Assembly (NCBI RefSeq): GCF_004123675.1
Contig: NZ_CP035418.1
Span: forward strand, 1 to 64,000
Reading direction: 5' to 3'
Length of the DNA stretch: 64,000 nt
Source: Leisingera sp. NJS204
GTDB taxonomy: Bacteria > Pseudomonadota > Alphaproteobacteria > Rhodobacterales > Rhodobacteraceae
Shown: one piece after another, positions 24,712 through 33,085 of the stretch
Layout of the letters: the number at the start of each line of letters is the position of its first letter
Numbering within the stretch: position 1 is the first letter of the stretch
Notes under the pieces: generated by a model
Told to the model about the DNA's origin: nothing
The model's input: the letters and a program-made list of their open reading frames with translations, nothing else
Database searches by the model: none
Made by a program: the position numbers and the translations under genes

Positions 24712-25599
24712 ATGGACAAATTGGACTGCATGCGCACCTTTGCCGCCGTTGCGGCGCAAAGCTCCTTTACCAGCGGTGCCTTGCAGCTGGGGATCAGCAC
24801 CAAACTGGCCAGCAAATATGTCGCCCGGCTGGAGGAGCAGCTGGGTGCGCAGCTGCTGAACCGCACCACCCGCAAGGTGACGCTGACCGACACGGGCCGC
24901 GCCTATCTGGAGCGCTGCCTGCCGCTGCTGGATCAGTTCGACGAGCTGGAGGATGTGGTGCAGCTGCGCCAGCAAGAGCTGGCAGGCCCGGTCCGGATCA
25001 CCGCCCCCACCGGCTTTGGCAGCCGCGAGCTGGTCGAAGCCCTGCAGCCGTTCCAGCAGATGCACCCCAATGTGACGGTTGAGCTGGTTCTGTCCGACCG
25101 CCATCTGCCTATCTTGGAGGAGGGGGTGGATCTGGCGGTCCGTTTTGGAACCCTCAAGGATTCGACGCTGGTAGCCCGAAAACTCTGCGCCATGCGGCTG
25201 GTGGTGGTGGCGTCGCCGGCCTATCTGGCGGCACAGGGCACCCCCGCCGAACCTGAAACACTGGCCACCCACAACTGCCTGCTGCAGATGACCTCGCCGC
25301 AGCCGGATGCCTGGACCTTTGGCCGCAAGGACCGGCAGCGTACCATAATTGTCGGCGGCAGCTTTCGCGCCAATTCACCGCGTGCGGTGGCCCATATGGC
25401 GTCCAGCGGCCTGGGGATTGCCCGTTGCCCGCACTATACTGCACTGCCGTTTCTGCAGGACGGCAGACTGCAAGTGCTGTTCGAAAAACAGGAAACCGAC
25501 CCGATCACGCTCTACGCTGTTTACCCGCCCAGCCGCCATCTGACGGCGCGGATCCGCGCCTTGATCGACCATTTGGCGGCCTACTTTGGACCGGGCTGA
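24712..25599 (+). CDS. LysR family transcriptional regulator
   Basis: A 295-residue LysR regulator of the CrgA/DmlR-like subgroup. The HTH is at residues about 4-62 (MRTFAAVAAQSSFTSGALQL, LNRTTRKVTLTDTGRAYLER), and the effector domain begins GPVRITAPTGFGSRELVEAL. ATG at 24712 is preceded by GGGGAG. It is divergent from the GST gene and 323 bp upstream of the ABC transporter operon, so it could regulate either; GST is the closer divergent partner. The frame extends upstream to 24664 without similarity. Confidence 0.9.
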   Translation: MDKLDCMRTFAAVAAQSSFTSGALQLGISTKLASKYVARLEEQLGAQLLNRTTRKVTLTDTGRAYLERCLPLLDQFDELEDVVQLRQQELAGPVRITAPTGFGSRELVEALQPFQQMHPNVTVELVLSDRHLPILEEGVDLAVRFGTLKDSTLVARKLCAMRLVVVASPAYLAAQGTPAEPETLATHNCLLQMTSPQPDAWTFGRKDRQRTIIVGGSFRANSPRAVAHMASSGLGIARCPHYTALPFLQDGRLQVLFEKQETDPITLYAVYPPSRHLTARIRALIDHLAAYFGPG

Positions 25600-25922
25600 C
25601 CTAGGCGCGCAGCACGGTCCTGCCGGCCCTTCTTCATCTTTCTCCAAATACTCCGGGGAGCGCGAGGGGCTGGCCCCTCGCAGCCCGGGTCCGGTTTTCG
25701 GAACGGTTCCGGACCGGTAGGCAACATTGTTGCCCTATATATTTTATACTTGAAATAAATCTTCAAGCCTGCGTAGGCTCGTATCAAGGGCTGGCGGAAG
25801 ATCAGCCGGGGAGATGCAGGCTGCAGCGGGTCTTGGCTTCTGCCGGGGCGGCGTTAAAGTCGCAAGCATTTGATCCAAAACCCTGGCTTCGGTCCAGGGT
25901 ATGTTCTGGGAGGAAAGACGTA
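25600..25922 (+). promoter_or_regulatory. Promoter/operator region of the Liv-type transporter operon
   Basis: The 323-bp spacer has three visible elements. First is the intergenic repeat described separately (25641-25685). Second is the near-perfect palindrome GGCAACA-T-TGTTGCC (25720-25734), a candidate operator. Third is the AT-rich CTATATATTTTATACTTGAAA (25735-25754 and just beyond), which should hold promoter elements. No gene is seen; the ORF antisense across it lacks support. Confidence 0.45.
25641..25685. repeat. Intergenic palindromic repeat, copy 3
   Basis: CAAATACTCCGGGGAGCG runs into the hairpin CGAGGGGC-TG-GCCCCTCG (25663-25680). It is nearly the same sequence as copy 2 at 16991-17030. 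It lies just downstream of the lysR stop and may terminate that gene. Confidence 0.65.
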
Positions 25923-27059
25923 ATGAAGACCATTCGGATGCTCGCCATGGCAGCAGCAGTCCCGGCGCTGGCGGCTGCGGCCCAGGCTGACACCAAGATC
26001 GGCATGATCACCACATTGTCCGGCGGCGGCGCGGGGCTGGGTGTGGACGTGCGCGACGGCTTTATGCTGGCAATCGAACAGGACGGCCGCGACGGTGTCG
26101 AGGTGGTGATCGAGGACGATCAGCGCAAACCCGATGCCGCGGTTCAGATCGCTGACCGGATGATCCAGTCCGAAAAGGTGGATATCCTGACCGGCATCAT
26201 CTGGTCCAACCTGGCGATGGCGGTGGTGCCCGCTGCCACTGCGCAGGGTGTGTTCTACCTGTCGCCGAACGCCGGACCGTCGGCGCTGGCGGGCAAGCGC
26301 TGCCATCCGAACTACTTCAACGTTGCCTGGCAGAACGACAACCTGCACGAGGCCGCGGGTGCCTATGCCAATGAGGTAGATCTGAAAAACAGCTTCATTC
26401 TGGCGCCGAACTACCCGGCGGGCAAGGACGCGCTGACCGGCTACAAACGGATGTACGGCGGTGAACTGGCCGGTGAGATTTATACCAAGCTGGGTCAGAC
26501 CGACTATGCTGCTGAGATCGCGCAGATCCGCGCCTCCGGTGCCGACTCGGTCTATTTCTTCCTGCCCGGCGGCATGGGGATTTCCTTCCTGAAACAATAC
26601 GCTGGCAGCGGTGTGGACCTGCCGGTGGTTGGTCCTGCGTTCTCGTTCGATCAGGGCATCCTGCAGGCAGTGGGCGACGCCGCGCTGGGGGTCAAAAACA
26701 CCTCGCAGTGGAACAAGGACATCGACAACGCGGCCAATGCCGGTTTTGTCGCGTCTTTTCAGGAAAAATACGGCCGTCTTCCCTCGCTTTATGCCAGCCA
26801 GGGCTTTGATACCGCCAACCTGATCCTGAGCGCATTGAACAAGGCTGAGGCCTCCGATGCGGATGCCTTCCGTGCAGCACTGAAGGCGGCAGAGTTCGCA
26901 TCGGTCCGCGGCGATTTCAAATTCGGTGACAACCATCACCCGGTGCAGGACATCTATGTCCGCGAAGTGATCAAGGAAGGTGACGTCTTTACCAACAAGA
27001 TCATCGCCACCGGGCTGAGCGACCACGCCGACGCTTACGCCGGCGAGTGCAAGATGTAA
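25923..27059 (+). CDS. ABC transporter substrate-binding protein (branched-chain amino acid/amide type)
   Basis: A 378-residue periplasmic binding protein of the LivJ/Peripla_BP_6 type. A Sec signal peptide covers residues 1 to about 22 (MKTIRMLAMAAAVPALAAAA, cleavage near AQA-DT). The mature part starts KIGMITTLSGGGAGLG, the usual beginning of this family. The gene opens a five-gene Liv operon. A GGAGG sequence precedes the ATG. The ligand may be an amino acid, urea, amide or a choline-type compound; the neighbouring methylamine genes do not settle it. A stable hairpin follows the gene. Confidence 0.92.
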   Translation: MKTIRMLAMAAAVPALAAAAQADTKIGMITTLSGGGAGLGVDVRDGFMLAIEQDGRDGVEVVIEDDQRKPDAAVQIADRMIQSEKVDILTGIIWSNLAMAVVPAATAQGVFYLSPNAGPSALAGKRCHPNYFNVAWQNDNLHEAAGAYANEVDLKNSFILAPNYPAGKDALTGYKRMYGGELAGEIYTKLGQTDYAAEIAQIRASGADSVYFFLPGGMGISFLKQYAGSGVDLPVVGPAFSFDQGILQAVGDAALGVKNTSQWNKDIDNAANAGFVASFQEKYGRLPSLYASQGFDTANLILSALNKAEASDADAFRAALKAAEFASVRGDFKFGDNHHPVQDIYVREVIKEGDVFTNKIIATGLSDHADAYAGECKM

Positions 27060-27073
27060 GACAGACCGTCAAA

Positions 27074-27095
27074 CGGAGGCGCCACAGCGCCTCCG
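27074..27095 (+). promoter_or_regulatory. Intercistronic hairpin after substrate-binding protein gene (ABC)
   Basis: CGGAGGCGC (27074-27082) and GCGCCTCCG (27087-27095) form a 9-bp GC-rich stem with a CACA loop, 14 bases after the stop. There is no T-run. Such hairpins can protect the upstream mRNA from 3' exonucleases or lower read-through, giving more binding protein than permease. Confidence 0.6.
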
Positions 27096-27126
27096 CCGCG
27101 GCAAAATTACCCCTTCGGAAATTCAA

Positions 27127-28047
27127 ATGACCTATATTCTAGTTCTGGAGCAGATCCTGAACGGGCTGCAGTTCGGCGTCATGCTGTTTCTGATGGCCGC
27201 CGGGCTGACGCTGGTGTTCGGGGTGATGGGGCTGATCAATCTGGCCCATGGCTCGCTCTATATGGTGGGCGCCTTTGCAGCTGCCGCGGTGGCGGGCTGG
27301 ACCGGCTCGTTCCTGCTGGCGCTGATCGCCAGCCTTGCCGCCGCCGCCGCAGCCGGGGCGCTGATGGAGCTGGTGGTGATCCGCCGCCTGTACCGGCGCG
27401 ACCATCTGGACCAGGTGCTGGCGACATTTGCGCTGATCCTGATCTTTTCCGAAGGCACCCGCTGGCTGTTCGGATCTTTCCCGCTGTTTCTGGATGTTCC
27501 GTCTTATCTGTCGGGGCCGGTTACCCTGCCGGGCGGCATTGAATACCCGCTGTACCGGCTGGCGATCATCCTGATTGGGCTGGCCATCGCCGCGGGCCTG
27601 TTCCTGCTGATCGCCCGCACGCGAATTGGCATCCAGATCCGCGCAGGCGAAGCCGACCGCGAGATGATTGCCGCCCTTGGTGTCGATATCTCCAAACTCT
27701 ACACGCTGGTGTTTGCCCTTGGCGCCGCACTGGCCGGTCTGGCCGGCGCGCTGGTGGGCGCGATCCAATCGGTGCAGGTCGGCATGGGCGAGCCGGTGCT
27801 GATCCTGGCCTTTGTGGTGATCGTCATCGGCGGCATCGGTTCGATCAAGGGCGCATTGGCCGGCGCGCTGCTGGTGGGGATGACCGACACGCTGGGCGGG
27901 GTGTTCCTGCCGCGGCTTTTCACCCTGTTCATGGAGCCTGCCAGTGCGGCCTCGGCGGGTGCGTCGCTGGCCTCGATGCTGATCTACATTCTGATGGCGG
28001 CGGTTCTGCTGGTGCGCCCCTCGGGCCTTTATGGAGGGAGCGCATGA
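27127..28047 (+). CDS. Branched-chain amino acid-type ABC transporter permease (LivH-like)
   Basis: A 306-residue inner-membrane permease of the LivH type with about eight hydrophobic segments. It starts LEQILNGLQFGVMLFLMAAG and contains VFGVMGLINLAHGSLYMVGA, the hallmark loop of the family. The stop overlaps the next start as ATGATG, so it is translationally coupled to the LivM-like gene. It forms the transmembrane pore together with that protein. Confidence 0.93.
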   Translation: MTYILVLEQILNGLQFGVMLFLMAAGLTLVFGVMGLINLAHGSLYMVGAFAAAAVAGWTGSFLLALIASLAAAAAAGALMELVVIRRLYRRDHLDQVLATFALILIFSEGTRWLFGSFPLFLDVPSYLSGPVTLPGGIEYPLYRLAIILIGLAIAAGLFLLIARTRIGIQIRAGEADREMIAALGVDISKLYTLVFALGAALAGLAGALVGAIQSVQVGMGEPVLILAFVVIVIGGIGSIKGALAGALLVGMTDTLGGVFLPRLFTLFMEPASAASAGASLASMLIYILMAAVLLVRPSGLYGGSA

Positions 28048-29033
28048 TGCTGACCCGCGAAACCCTGCTGAACTGGGCAATGATTGCGGCGCTGCTGATT
28101 GTTCCGCTGGCAGCGTGGAGCCTGGATGAGCCGTTCATCATCACCCTGGCAACCAAGGCTGCGATCCTGGCGCTGGCCGGGGTGGGGCTGAACATCGCGC
28201 TGGGGCAGGGCGGGCTGATCAGCCTGGGCCATGCGGCGTTTTTCGGCATTGGCGGCTATGCCATGGGCATCCTTGCCGCCCATGCGCAGAACTATGAGCC
28301 GCTGTTTGACTGGCCGTTCCTGTTTGAAGGCAGCAACCAGATGCCGCTGATCTGGCTGGTGGCGGTGGTGTTCAGCGCGCTTGCGGCGCTGGTGATCGGC
28401 GCACTGTCCTTGCGCACTTCGGGCGTCTATTTCATCATGATCACCTTGGCGTTCGGCCAAATGCTGTATTACTTCGCGATCAGCTGGAGCGCCTATGGCG
28501 GCGAGGACGGGCTGTCGATCTGGGTCAGGAATGACTTCCCGGGCCTGAACACATTGGACCCGATCCAGTTCTTTGCCATAGCCTATGTGATCCTGTGCGG
28601 CGCGCTGTTTTTTGCCGCCCGGCTTGCGCGCTCACCCTTTGGGCTGGCACTGGCCGCCGCGCGCCAGAACGAGGACCGGGTGGAGGCAGTGGGCCTTACG
28701 CCTTTTACCCTGCGGCTGACCGCCTTTGTGATTTCCGGTGCTGTCACCGGGCTGGCAGGGGCGCTGTTTGCCGATCTGAACCGGTTCGTCAGCCCCACCA
28801 TGCTCAGCTGGCACACCAGCGGCGAGATCATGATTTTTGTAATCCTTGGCGGTGTCGGGCGGCTGTACGGGCCGGTGGCGGGCGCTGCGCTGTACATCCT
28901 CTTGGAGCATCTTCTGGGCGGGATCAGTGATTACTGGCAGATCTTCCTGGGCGTTTTGCTGCTTCTGATCGTGCTGTTTGCCCGCGGCGGGCTGATCGGA
29001 GCCATTGCCGGACGGGAGAAGGCGCATGGCTGA
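28044..29033 (+). CDS. Branched-chain amino acid-type ABC transporter permease (LivM-like)
   Basis: A 329-residue permease. The conserved region GLNIALGQGGLISLGHAAFF near residues 50-69 and ALSLRTSGVYFIMITLAFGQ near 120-139 are typical of LivM. It overlaps livH by 4 bp and the following ATPase gene by 8 bp. It pairs with the LivH-like protein in the membrane complex. Confidence 0.93.
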   Translation: MMLTRETLLNWAMIAALLIVPLAAWSLDEPFIITLATKAAILALAGVGLNIALGQGGLISLGHAAFFGIGGYAMGILAAHAQNYEPLFDWPFLFEGSNQMPLIWLVAVVFSALAALVIGALSLRTSGVYFIMITLAFGQMLYYFAISWSAYGGEDGLSIWVRNDFPGLNTLDPIQFFAIAYVILCGALFFAARLARSPFGLALAAARQNEDRVEAVGLTPFTLRLTAFVISGAVTGLAGALFADLNRFVSPTMLSWHTSGEIMIFVILGGVGRLYGPVAGAALYILLEHLLGGISDYWQIFLGVLLLLIVLFARGGLIGAIAGREKAHG

Positions 29034-29781
29034 AACGGTTCTGAAAACCAAGTGCCTGAACAAGAGCTTTGGCGCGCTGCAGGCGAGCCGCGATGTGTCG
29101 CTGGACCTGCGGGCGGGCGAAATCCACGCGCTGATCGGCCCCAATGGCGCGGGAAAATCCACCCTGATCAAGCAGATCGCGGGCAATCTGGCGCCCGACA
29201 GCGGCTCGGTTGAGCTGCTGGAGCGTGATGTGACTGGGCTGAATACCGTTGCGCGGGCGCGGATGGGGCTGGGGCGGACGTTCCAGATCTCGGCGCTGGC
29301 GATGGACTACAGCGTCCTGCAGAACGCTGTGCTGGGCGCTTTGGGGGGCAGGGGCGGCCCGTTCCGGTTTTTCCGCAACGTGATGAAGGATCCGGAACTG
29401 CTGGAGCAGGCAGGCGACGCGCTGGAGCGGGTCGGGCTGGCACAGGACGCGCATCGCCGCACTGCCGACCTGTCGCACGGCCAGCGCCGCCAGTTGGAGG
29501 TCGCCGTGGCGCTGACGCTGCAGCCAAAATTGTTCCTGATGGATGAGCCGATGGCCGGGCTTGGGTCCGCAGGCTCCAAGGCGCTGACGGGCTTCCTTGA
29601 CGGCTTGCGTCAGGAGGCGCCGATCCTTTTGGTGGAGCACGACATGGACGCGGTTTTTGCCCTGGCCGACCGGATCAGCGTACTGGTTTACGGCCAGATC
29701 ATCGCAACCGGCACCGCGGACGAGATCCGCGCCAATTCCGATGTGCGCCGTGCCTATCTGGGAGAGGAGGACGCCGCATGA
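29026..29781 (+). CDS. ABC transporter ATP-binding protein (LivG-like)
   Basis: A 251-residue ATPase. Walker A GPNGAGKST is at residues about 38-46, the signature LSHGQRRQLE near 149, and Walker B LFLMDEPMAGLG near 170. ATG at 29026 lies inside the end of the LivM-like gene and is chosen over the upstream in-frame ATG because it gives the normal N-terminus (MAETVLKTKCLNKSFG). It overlaps the LivF-like gene by ATGA. Confidence 0.93.
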   Translation: MAETVLKTKCLNKSFGALQASRDVSLDLRAGEIHALIGPNGAGKSTLIKQIAGNLAPDSGSVELLERDVTGLNTVARARMGLGRTFQISALAMDYSVLQNAVLGALGGRGGPFRFFRNVMKDPELLEQAGDALERVGLAQDAHRRTADLSHGQRRQLEVAVALTLQPKLFLMDEPMAGLGSAGSKALTGFLDGLRQEAPILLVEHDMDAVFALADRISVLVYGQIIATGTADEIRANSDVRRAYLGEEDAA

Positions 29782-30467
29782 GCCTGCTGTCTTTACAAGG
29801 GGTTGAAGCCGCCTACGGCCCGGCGCAGGCGCTGTTCGGGGTCGATCTGGACATCGCCGAGGGCGAAGTGGTGGCGTTGATGGGCCGCAACGGCATGGGC
29901 AAATCCACCACCATCAAGACCATTTGCGGCATGCTTGCAGCCACCAAGGGAGAGCTGCGGTTTGACGGCCACGACCTGCGCCGGCTGCCCTCTTACAAGA
30001 TTGCCCGGCTGGGTATCGGGCTGGTGCCCGAAGGACGGCGCTGCTTTGCGCCGCTGACGGTTGAGGAAAACCTGACGGCTGCAGCACGCCCTGGCCCGTG
30101 GGATTTCAAGAAAGCAGCAGAGCTGTTTCCGCGGCTGGAGGAACGGCGAAGCCAGAAAGCCGGATCGTTGTCGGGCGGCGAGCAGCAGATGCTGACCATA
30201 AGCCGCGCCTTGATGACCAACCCGCGTCTGCTGATCCTGGACGAGGCAACCGAAGGTTTGGCGCCTGTGGTCCGGCAAGAGATCTGGGCCGCGATTGGGC
30301 GCCTCAAGCGTGAGGCGGGGCTGGCCATTCTGGTGGTGGACAAGTCGCTGAAGGAGCTGTCGGCTATTGCAGACCGTGCGGTGATCCTGAACAAGGGCAG
30401 CAATGCTTGGGGCGGTGGCATCGGCCAACTGCCGGCAGAAGTGGCGGACCGGTTTCTAGGGGTTTAG
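29778..30467 (+). CDS. ABC transporter ATP-binding protein (LivF-like)
   Basis: A 229-residue ATPase, the last gene of the Liv-type operon. Walker A GRNGMGKST is at residues about 36-44, the signature LSGGEQQMLTISRAL near 131 and Walker B LLILDEATEGLAP near 151. It works with the LivG-like subunit to power uptake. No clear terminator is visible after the stop. Confidence 0.93.
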   Translation: MSLLSLQGVEAAYGPAQALFGVDLDIAEGEVVALMGRNGMGKSTTIKTICGMLAATKGELRFDGHDLRRLPSYKIARLGIGLVPEGRRCFAPLTVEENLTAAARPGPWDFKKAAELFPRLEERRSQKAGSLSGGEQQMLTISRALMTNPRLLILDEATEGLAPVVRQEIWAAIGRLKREAGLAILVVDKSLKELSAIADRAVILNKGSNAWGGGIGQLPAEVADRFLGV

Positions 30468-30710
30468 ATTGCAAACCCCATTCAGAAATGCCACTGGCCG
30501 CGCAAAGCAGGACTGTCACCGCCTAGCGCAACAGGAACAAGGCTTGGCAGCCCGGAGACCTCAAATACCGAAGGGCTGAAAAGCCTTACGGGTGAGAAGT
30601 GACGCGGTGGTATGCATTCAATCTCGAATTGCCGGCTTGAGCTCAAATTGGATGGCCTCAGGATATGGGCATATGTTAGCTTCGAAAGCTGTGATGCAAC
30701 GAGCAGGTAG

Positions 30711-31144
30711 ATGACTGTGCGACTTCTTCAGGTTTGGTCAGTTAGGTTGCTATTTTTCCTGGCTGGCCTTGCCTTTTCGCCTGCGTATGGAGAGCAAAAC
30801 TCTCCGAACGAAACCGTCATCAGGTGCTACTTAAAGGGCTCAGAAGGTGAAGAGGTTCACGCAGTTCTTAGAACCATCGGAGAGGATATTAAGCTAAAAA
30901 TCAATGAGTTGGAGATCCACAGAGTAACCCCTCTCTGGGACCATAGTCATTCTCCGAGCATTGCTGTTTCGAGTAATATGGATACTAGAGGTGTGTATAC
31001 TCTAGCCATTCATAGAAACTTTTCCGACCGCACCCTATAGGCTTTGATCCAGACAATCCTCCAGCCACTCTGACGGTGCAACAAGCCGATGACGACGTTA
31101 TCCCTACAGTTAAGTCGTTCCAAGGAACTTGCAGTTTCGACTAA
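30711..31144 (+). pseudogene. Small secreted hypothetical protein, apparently frameshifted
   Basis: A lower-GC gene unlike its surroundings. A signal peptide is visible (VRLLFFLAGLAFSPAYGEQN, residues about 11-30). The open frame stops after 109 residues at 31040. Adding one T in the TTTT run near 31021 would let it read on through FRPHPIGFDPDNPPATLTVQ to a stop at 31142-31144. I do not recognise a family. The preceding gap (30468-30710) holds no gene. The 3' end abuts, within a few bases, the end of the ISNCY transposase remnant on the other strand, so the IS may have cut into it. It could also be an intact 109-residue protein. Confidence 0.45.
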
Positions 31145-31435
31145 ATCTGAGAAGTCCGCGTTGCCGTCATTCGCTTGCCGGTCACCGCCTCCGACAATTC
31201 CTTTTTACGAGGCCTGGGCTTATACCCCATCTTCTCGGAATTGGTCCGCACCTTGGGCTTTGGCGGTGCTTTCTCCTGCATCTCTTTGACAAGGGCCAGA
31301 CGGCAGCATGAGTGACCCGCTGTTCCATATCAAAGACCCTGTAGGGCAGGGTCGGCCTATCCAGCTAACCTCAAACCGGACATCGGTATCCACGTATTTG
31401 CCGACCAAAGCGCGTTAAAGCTCGTTCGCTTCCAG
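31141..31435 (-). pseudogene. ISNCY transposase, 3' fragment
   Basis: On the minus strand this stretch translates in pieces as LEANEL, stop, RALVGKYVDT, then after shifts RFEVSWIGRP, LPYRVFDMEQRVTHAAV and finally VRTNSEKMGYKPRPRKKELS ending at a TAG at 31141-31143. These pieces continue the transposase exactly where the 5' fragment at 34265 stops. One nonsense codon and at least two frameshifts make it non-functional. Confidence 0.75.
31429..31435. repeat. Target-site duplication of IS66, left copy
   Basis: CTTCCAG lies directly before the IS66 end (GTAAGCGGCGCC). The same seven bases lie directly after the other end at 34265-34271. IS66 elements usually make 8-bp duplications; here seven are identical and the eighth differs. 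Confidence 0.75.
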
Positions 31436-31692
31436 GTAAGCGGCGCCTGGAGGGCACCGGGCTTTCAGCTTGACAGCTGGAAGTTCCAGGGGAGGAGTTC
31501 ATCGAGCCGGCTGGCAGGGTGACCTGCAGCGATGGCTTCGAGGGTGACCTTGAGGTAGGCGAAGGGCTCGACGCCATTGATCTTCGCCGTGGCAATGAGC
31601 GAAGCGATGCGGCCCCAAGCGCGGCCGCCTTCATCATGGCCGGCGAATAGCGCGTTCTTTCTTGTCAGGGCGATTGGGCGGATCAGGTTCTC

Positions 31693-31737
31693 GCACCACT
31701 GCCCGGCAGGCGATTGCGAAGCAATCTGCCGAAAGGG
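31693..31737. repeat. Hairpin insert H1 in tnpC (type II)
   Basis: Lies between the codons for SNA and ENLIRP. Plus strand: outer CCCGGCA (31702-31708), inner stem GATTGC (31712-31717), loop GAA, GCAATC (31721-31726), then TGCCG. It replaces one codon with 45 nt and keeps the frame, adding PFRQIASQSPAGQWC. Confidence 0.75.
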
Positions 31738-32002
31738 GGCATTAGAGTCGATCTCGACGCGGCCGTCGTGGAGGAAAGTCTGCAGCCCGTCCCACTGGCG
31801 GTGGATGTAGGCCAGCTTCTCCCCGAGACGCGACTTTGAGGAGATCCGGCGGCGCTGGCTTTGCAGCCACTCTCCGAACCCGGCAACCAGCGGCGCGGTG
31901 CGGGCTTGCCGGGCCGACAGCCGCTGGCCGGGGCCCATGCCGCGGATCTCACCCTCGATACGGTAGAGCTCCGCGATCCGGCGCAGCCCCTCGGCGGCGA
32001 TC

Positions 32003-32032
32003 GTCATGCCGGAGGCGTGCTTCCAGCACGAC
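32003..32032. repeat. Hairpin insert H2 in tnpC (type I)
   Basis: Lies between codons for VFARDG and IAAEGLRR. Plus strand stem CGTGCT (32016-32021), loop TCC, AGCACG (32025-32030). Nearly the same 30 nt recur as H6. It shifts the frame. Confidence 0.72.
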
Positions 32033-32155
32033 GCCGTCGCGGGCGAAGACCTCCTTCAGCTTCCTGCGGGCATGCGCCCAGCAATGCGCGAAGGTGACCG
32101 GCGCGCCGCCTTTCCGCGAGGGGCGCGTCAGCCGGTTGTAGCCGGTATAGCCGTC

Positions 32156-32199
32156 TGTCACCCGGCAGGCGCATCCGCAGGATGCTGCCGGGAGGGCAG
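32156..32199. repeat. Hairpin insert H3 in tnpC (type II)
   Basis: Lies between codons for GILQ and DGYTGY. Outer stem CCCGGCA (32161-32167) with TGCCGGG (32186-32192); inner stem GCATCC (32171-32176), loop GCA, GGATGC (32180-32185). Read on the minus strand it introduces an in-frame TGA. Confidence 0.75.
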
Positions 32200-32388
32200 C
32201 TGCAGGATGCCGTCGAAGCCCTGCAGGATCAGTTCCGCGTTCTGCCCGGCGCGGCCGGGAGCATAGGTGAAGACCACGCCGGGCGGGTCATCGCCGCCCC
32301 ATCCGCGGTCGTCCCGGGCCAGCGCCCAGAGATACCCGGTCTTTGTCCGGCCGCGGCCCGGGTCCAGGACCGGCGCCGTGGTCTCGTC

Positions 32389-32428
32389 TATTACCCGGCA
32401 GGCGCATGCGAAGCATGCTGCCGAGAGG
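32389..32428. repeat. Hairpin insert H4 in tnpC (type II)
   Basis: A clean 40-nt insertion between the ATG (Met) and GACGAG codons of KLFM-DETTAP. Inner stem GCATGC (32404-32409), loop GAA, GCATGC (32413-32418); outer CCCGGCA with TGCCGAG. Shifts the frame. Confidence 0.75.
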
Positions 32429-32723
32429 CATGAACAGCTTGCCCGATCTTTTCAGGTGTTCGGCGAGCCGGTCGACTACGGGACCGAGGTGGAAGGCAGC
32501 TGTCCTCACCCAATCGGCGAGCGTGCTGCGGTGCAGATCGATCCCGGAGCGGGCCAGGATCTGGCTCTGGCGGTATAACGGCAGATGATCCGAGAACTTG
32601 CTGACCAGCACATGCGCGATGGCGCCCTCGGTCGGCAAACCGCCCTCGATCAGGTACGCGGGGGCTGGTGCCTGGGTGACGCCCTCTGCGCAGGCGCGGC
32701 AGGCATACTTGGGCCGGACAGTG

Positions 32724-32762
32724 CCCCCTCTCGTGCATGTAAACATGCACTGCCGGGCAGTG
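32724..32762. repeat. Hairpin insert H5 in tnpC (type II, opposite orientation)
   Basis: Lies between codons for QLRVI and VRPKYAC. Stem GTGCATGT (32733-32740), loop AA, ACATGCAC (32743-32750), flanked by CTCTC and TGCCGGG in the order expected for an inverted copy of H3/H4. CACTG occurs at both insert edges on the minus strand, a possible small duplication. Confidence 0.68.
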
Positions 32763-32810
32763 GATGACGCGGAGCTGCGCGGGAATAATATCCAGCCGCT
32801 CGGTGCGATC

Positions 32811-32840
32811 GTCACGCCGAAGGCGTGCCTGCGGCACGAC
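32811..32840. repeat. Hairpin insert H6 in tnpC (type I)
   Basis: Lies between codons for EMHRIG and DRTERLD. Stem CGTGCC (32824-32829), loop TGC, GGCACG (32833-32838); an alternative stem CACGCC/GGCGTG with loop GAA on the plus strand overlaps it. Net 27 nt in frame, adding VVPQARLRR. Confidence 0.72.
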
Positions 32841-33044
32841 GCCGATCCGGTGCATCTCGCCGCACCCGCATGGGCAGTCCAGGCTGGCCGGTTCGATCAC
32901 CTTCTCGATCCGCGGCAGATCCTTGGGCAGATTGCCCCGGTTGCGGCGGGCTGCCTTGCGCGGCGCCGGACCGGTGGACGTCTGCGCGCCCTGCTGCGTC
33001 TCGGCCTCGGCCACTGCTGTCTCGAGATCCTCGAAAGCCAGCTG

Positions 33045-33085
33045 CCGGCCGCCATTGTTGCTCGGACCAATGGCGCATCAATGAC
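33045..33085. repeat. Hairpin insert H7 in tnpC (type III)
   Basis: Lies between codons for SEEQ and QLAFEDLE. Stem CGCCATTG (33050-33057) with CAATGGCG (33068-33075). Similar in stem and loop to H9 in tnpB. Shifts the frame. Confidence 0.7.

Noticed and set aside
31220-31408. A 62-codon minus-strand frame as a new gene
   Set aside because: It begins VGKYVDT and matches the continuation of the ISNCY transposase, so it is part of that remnant.
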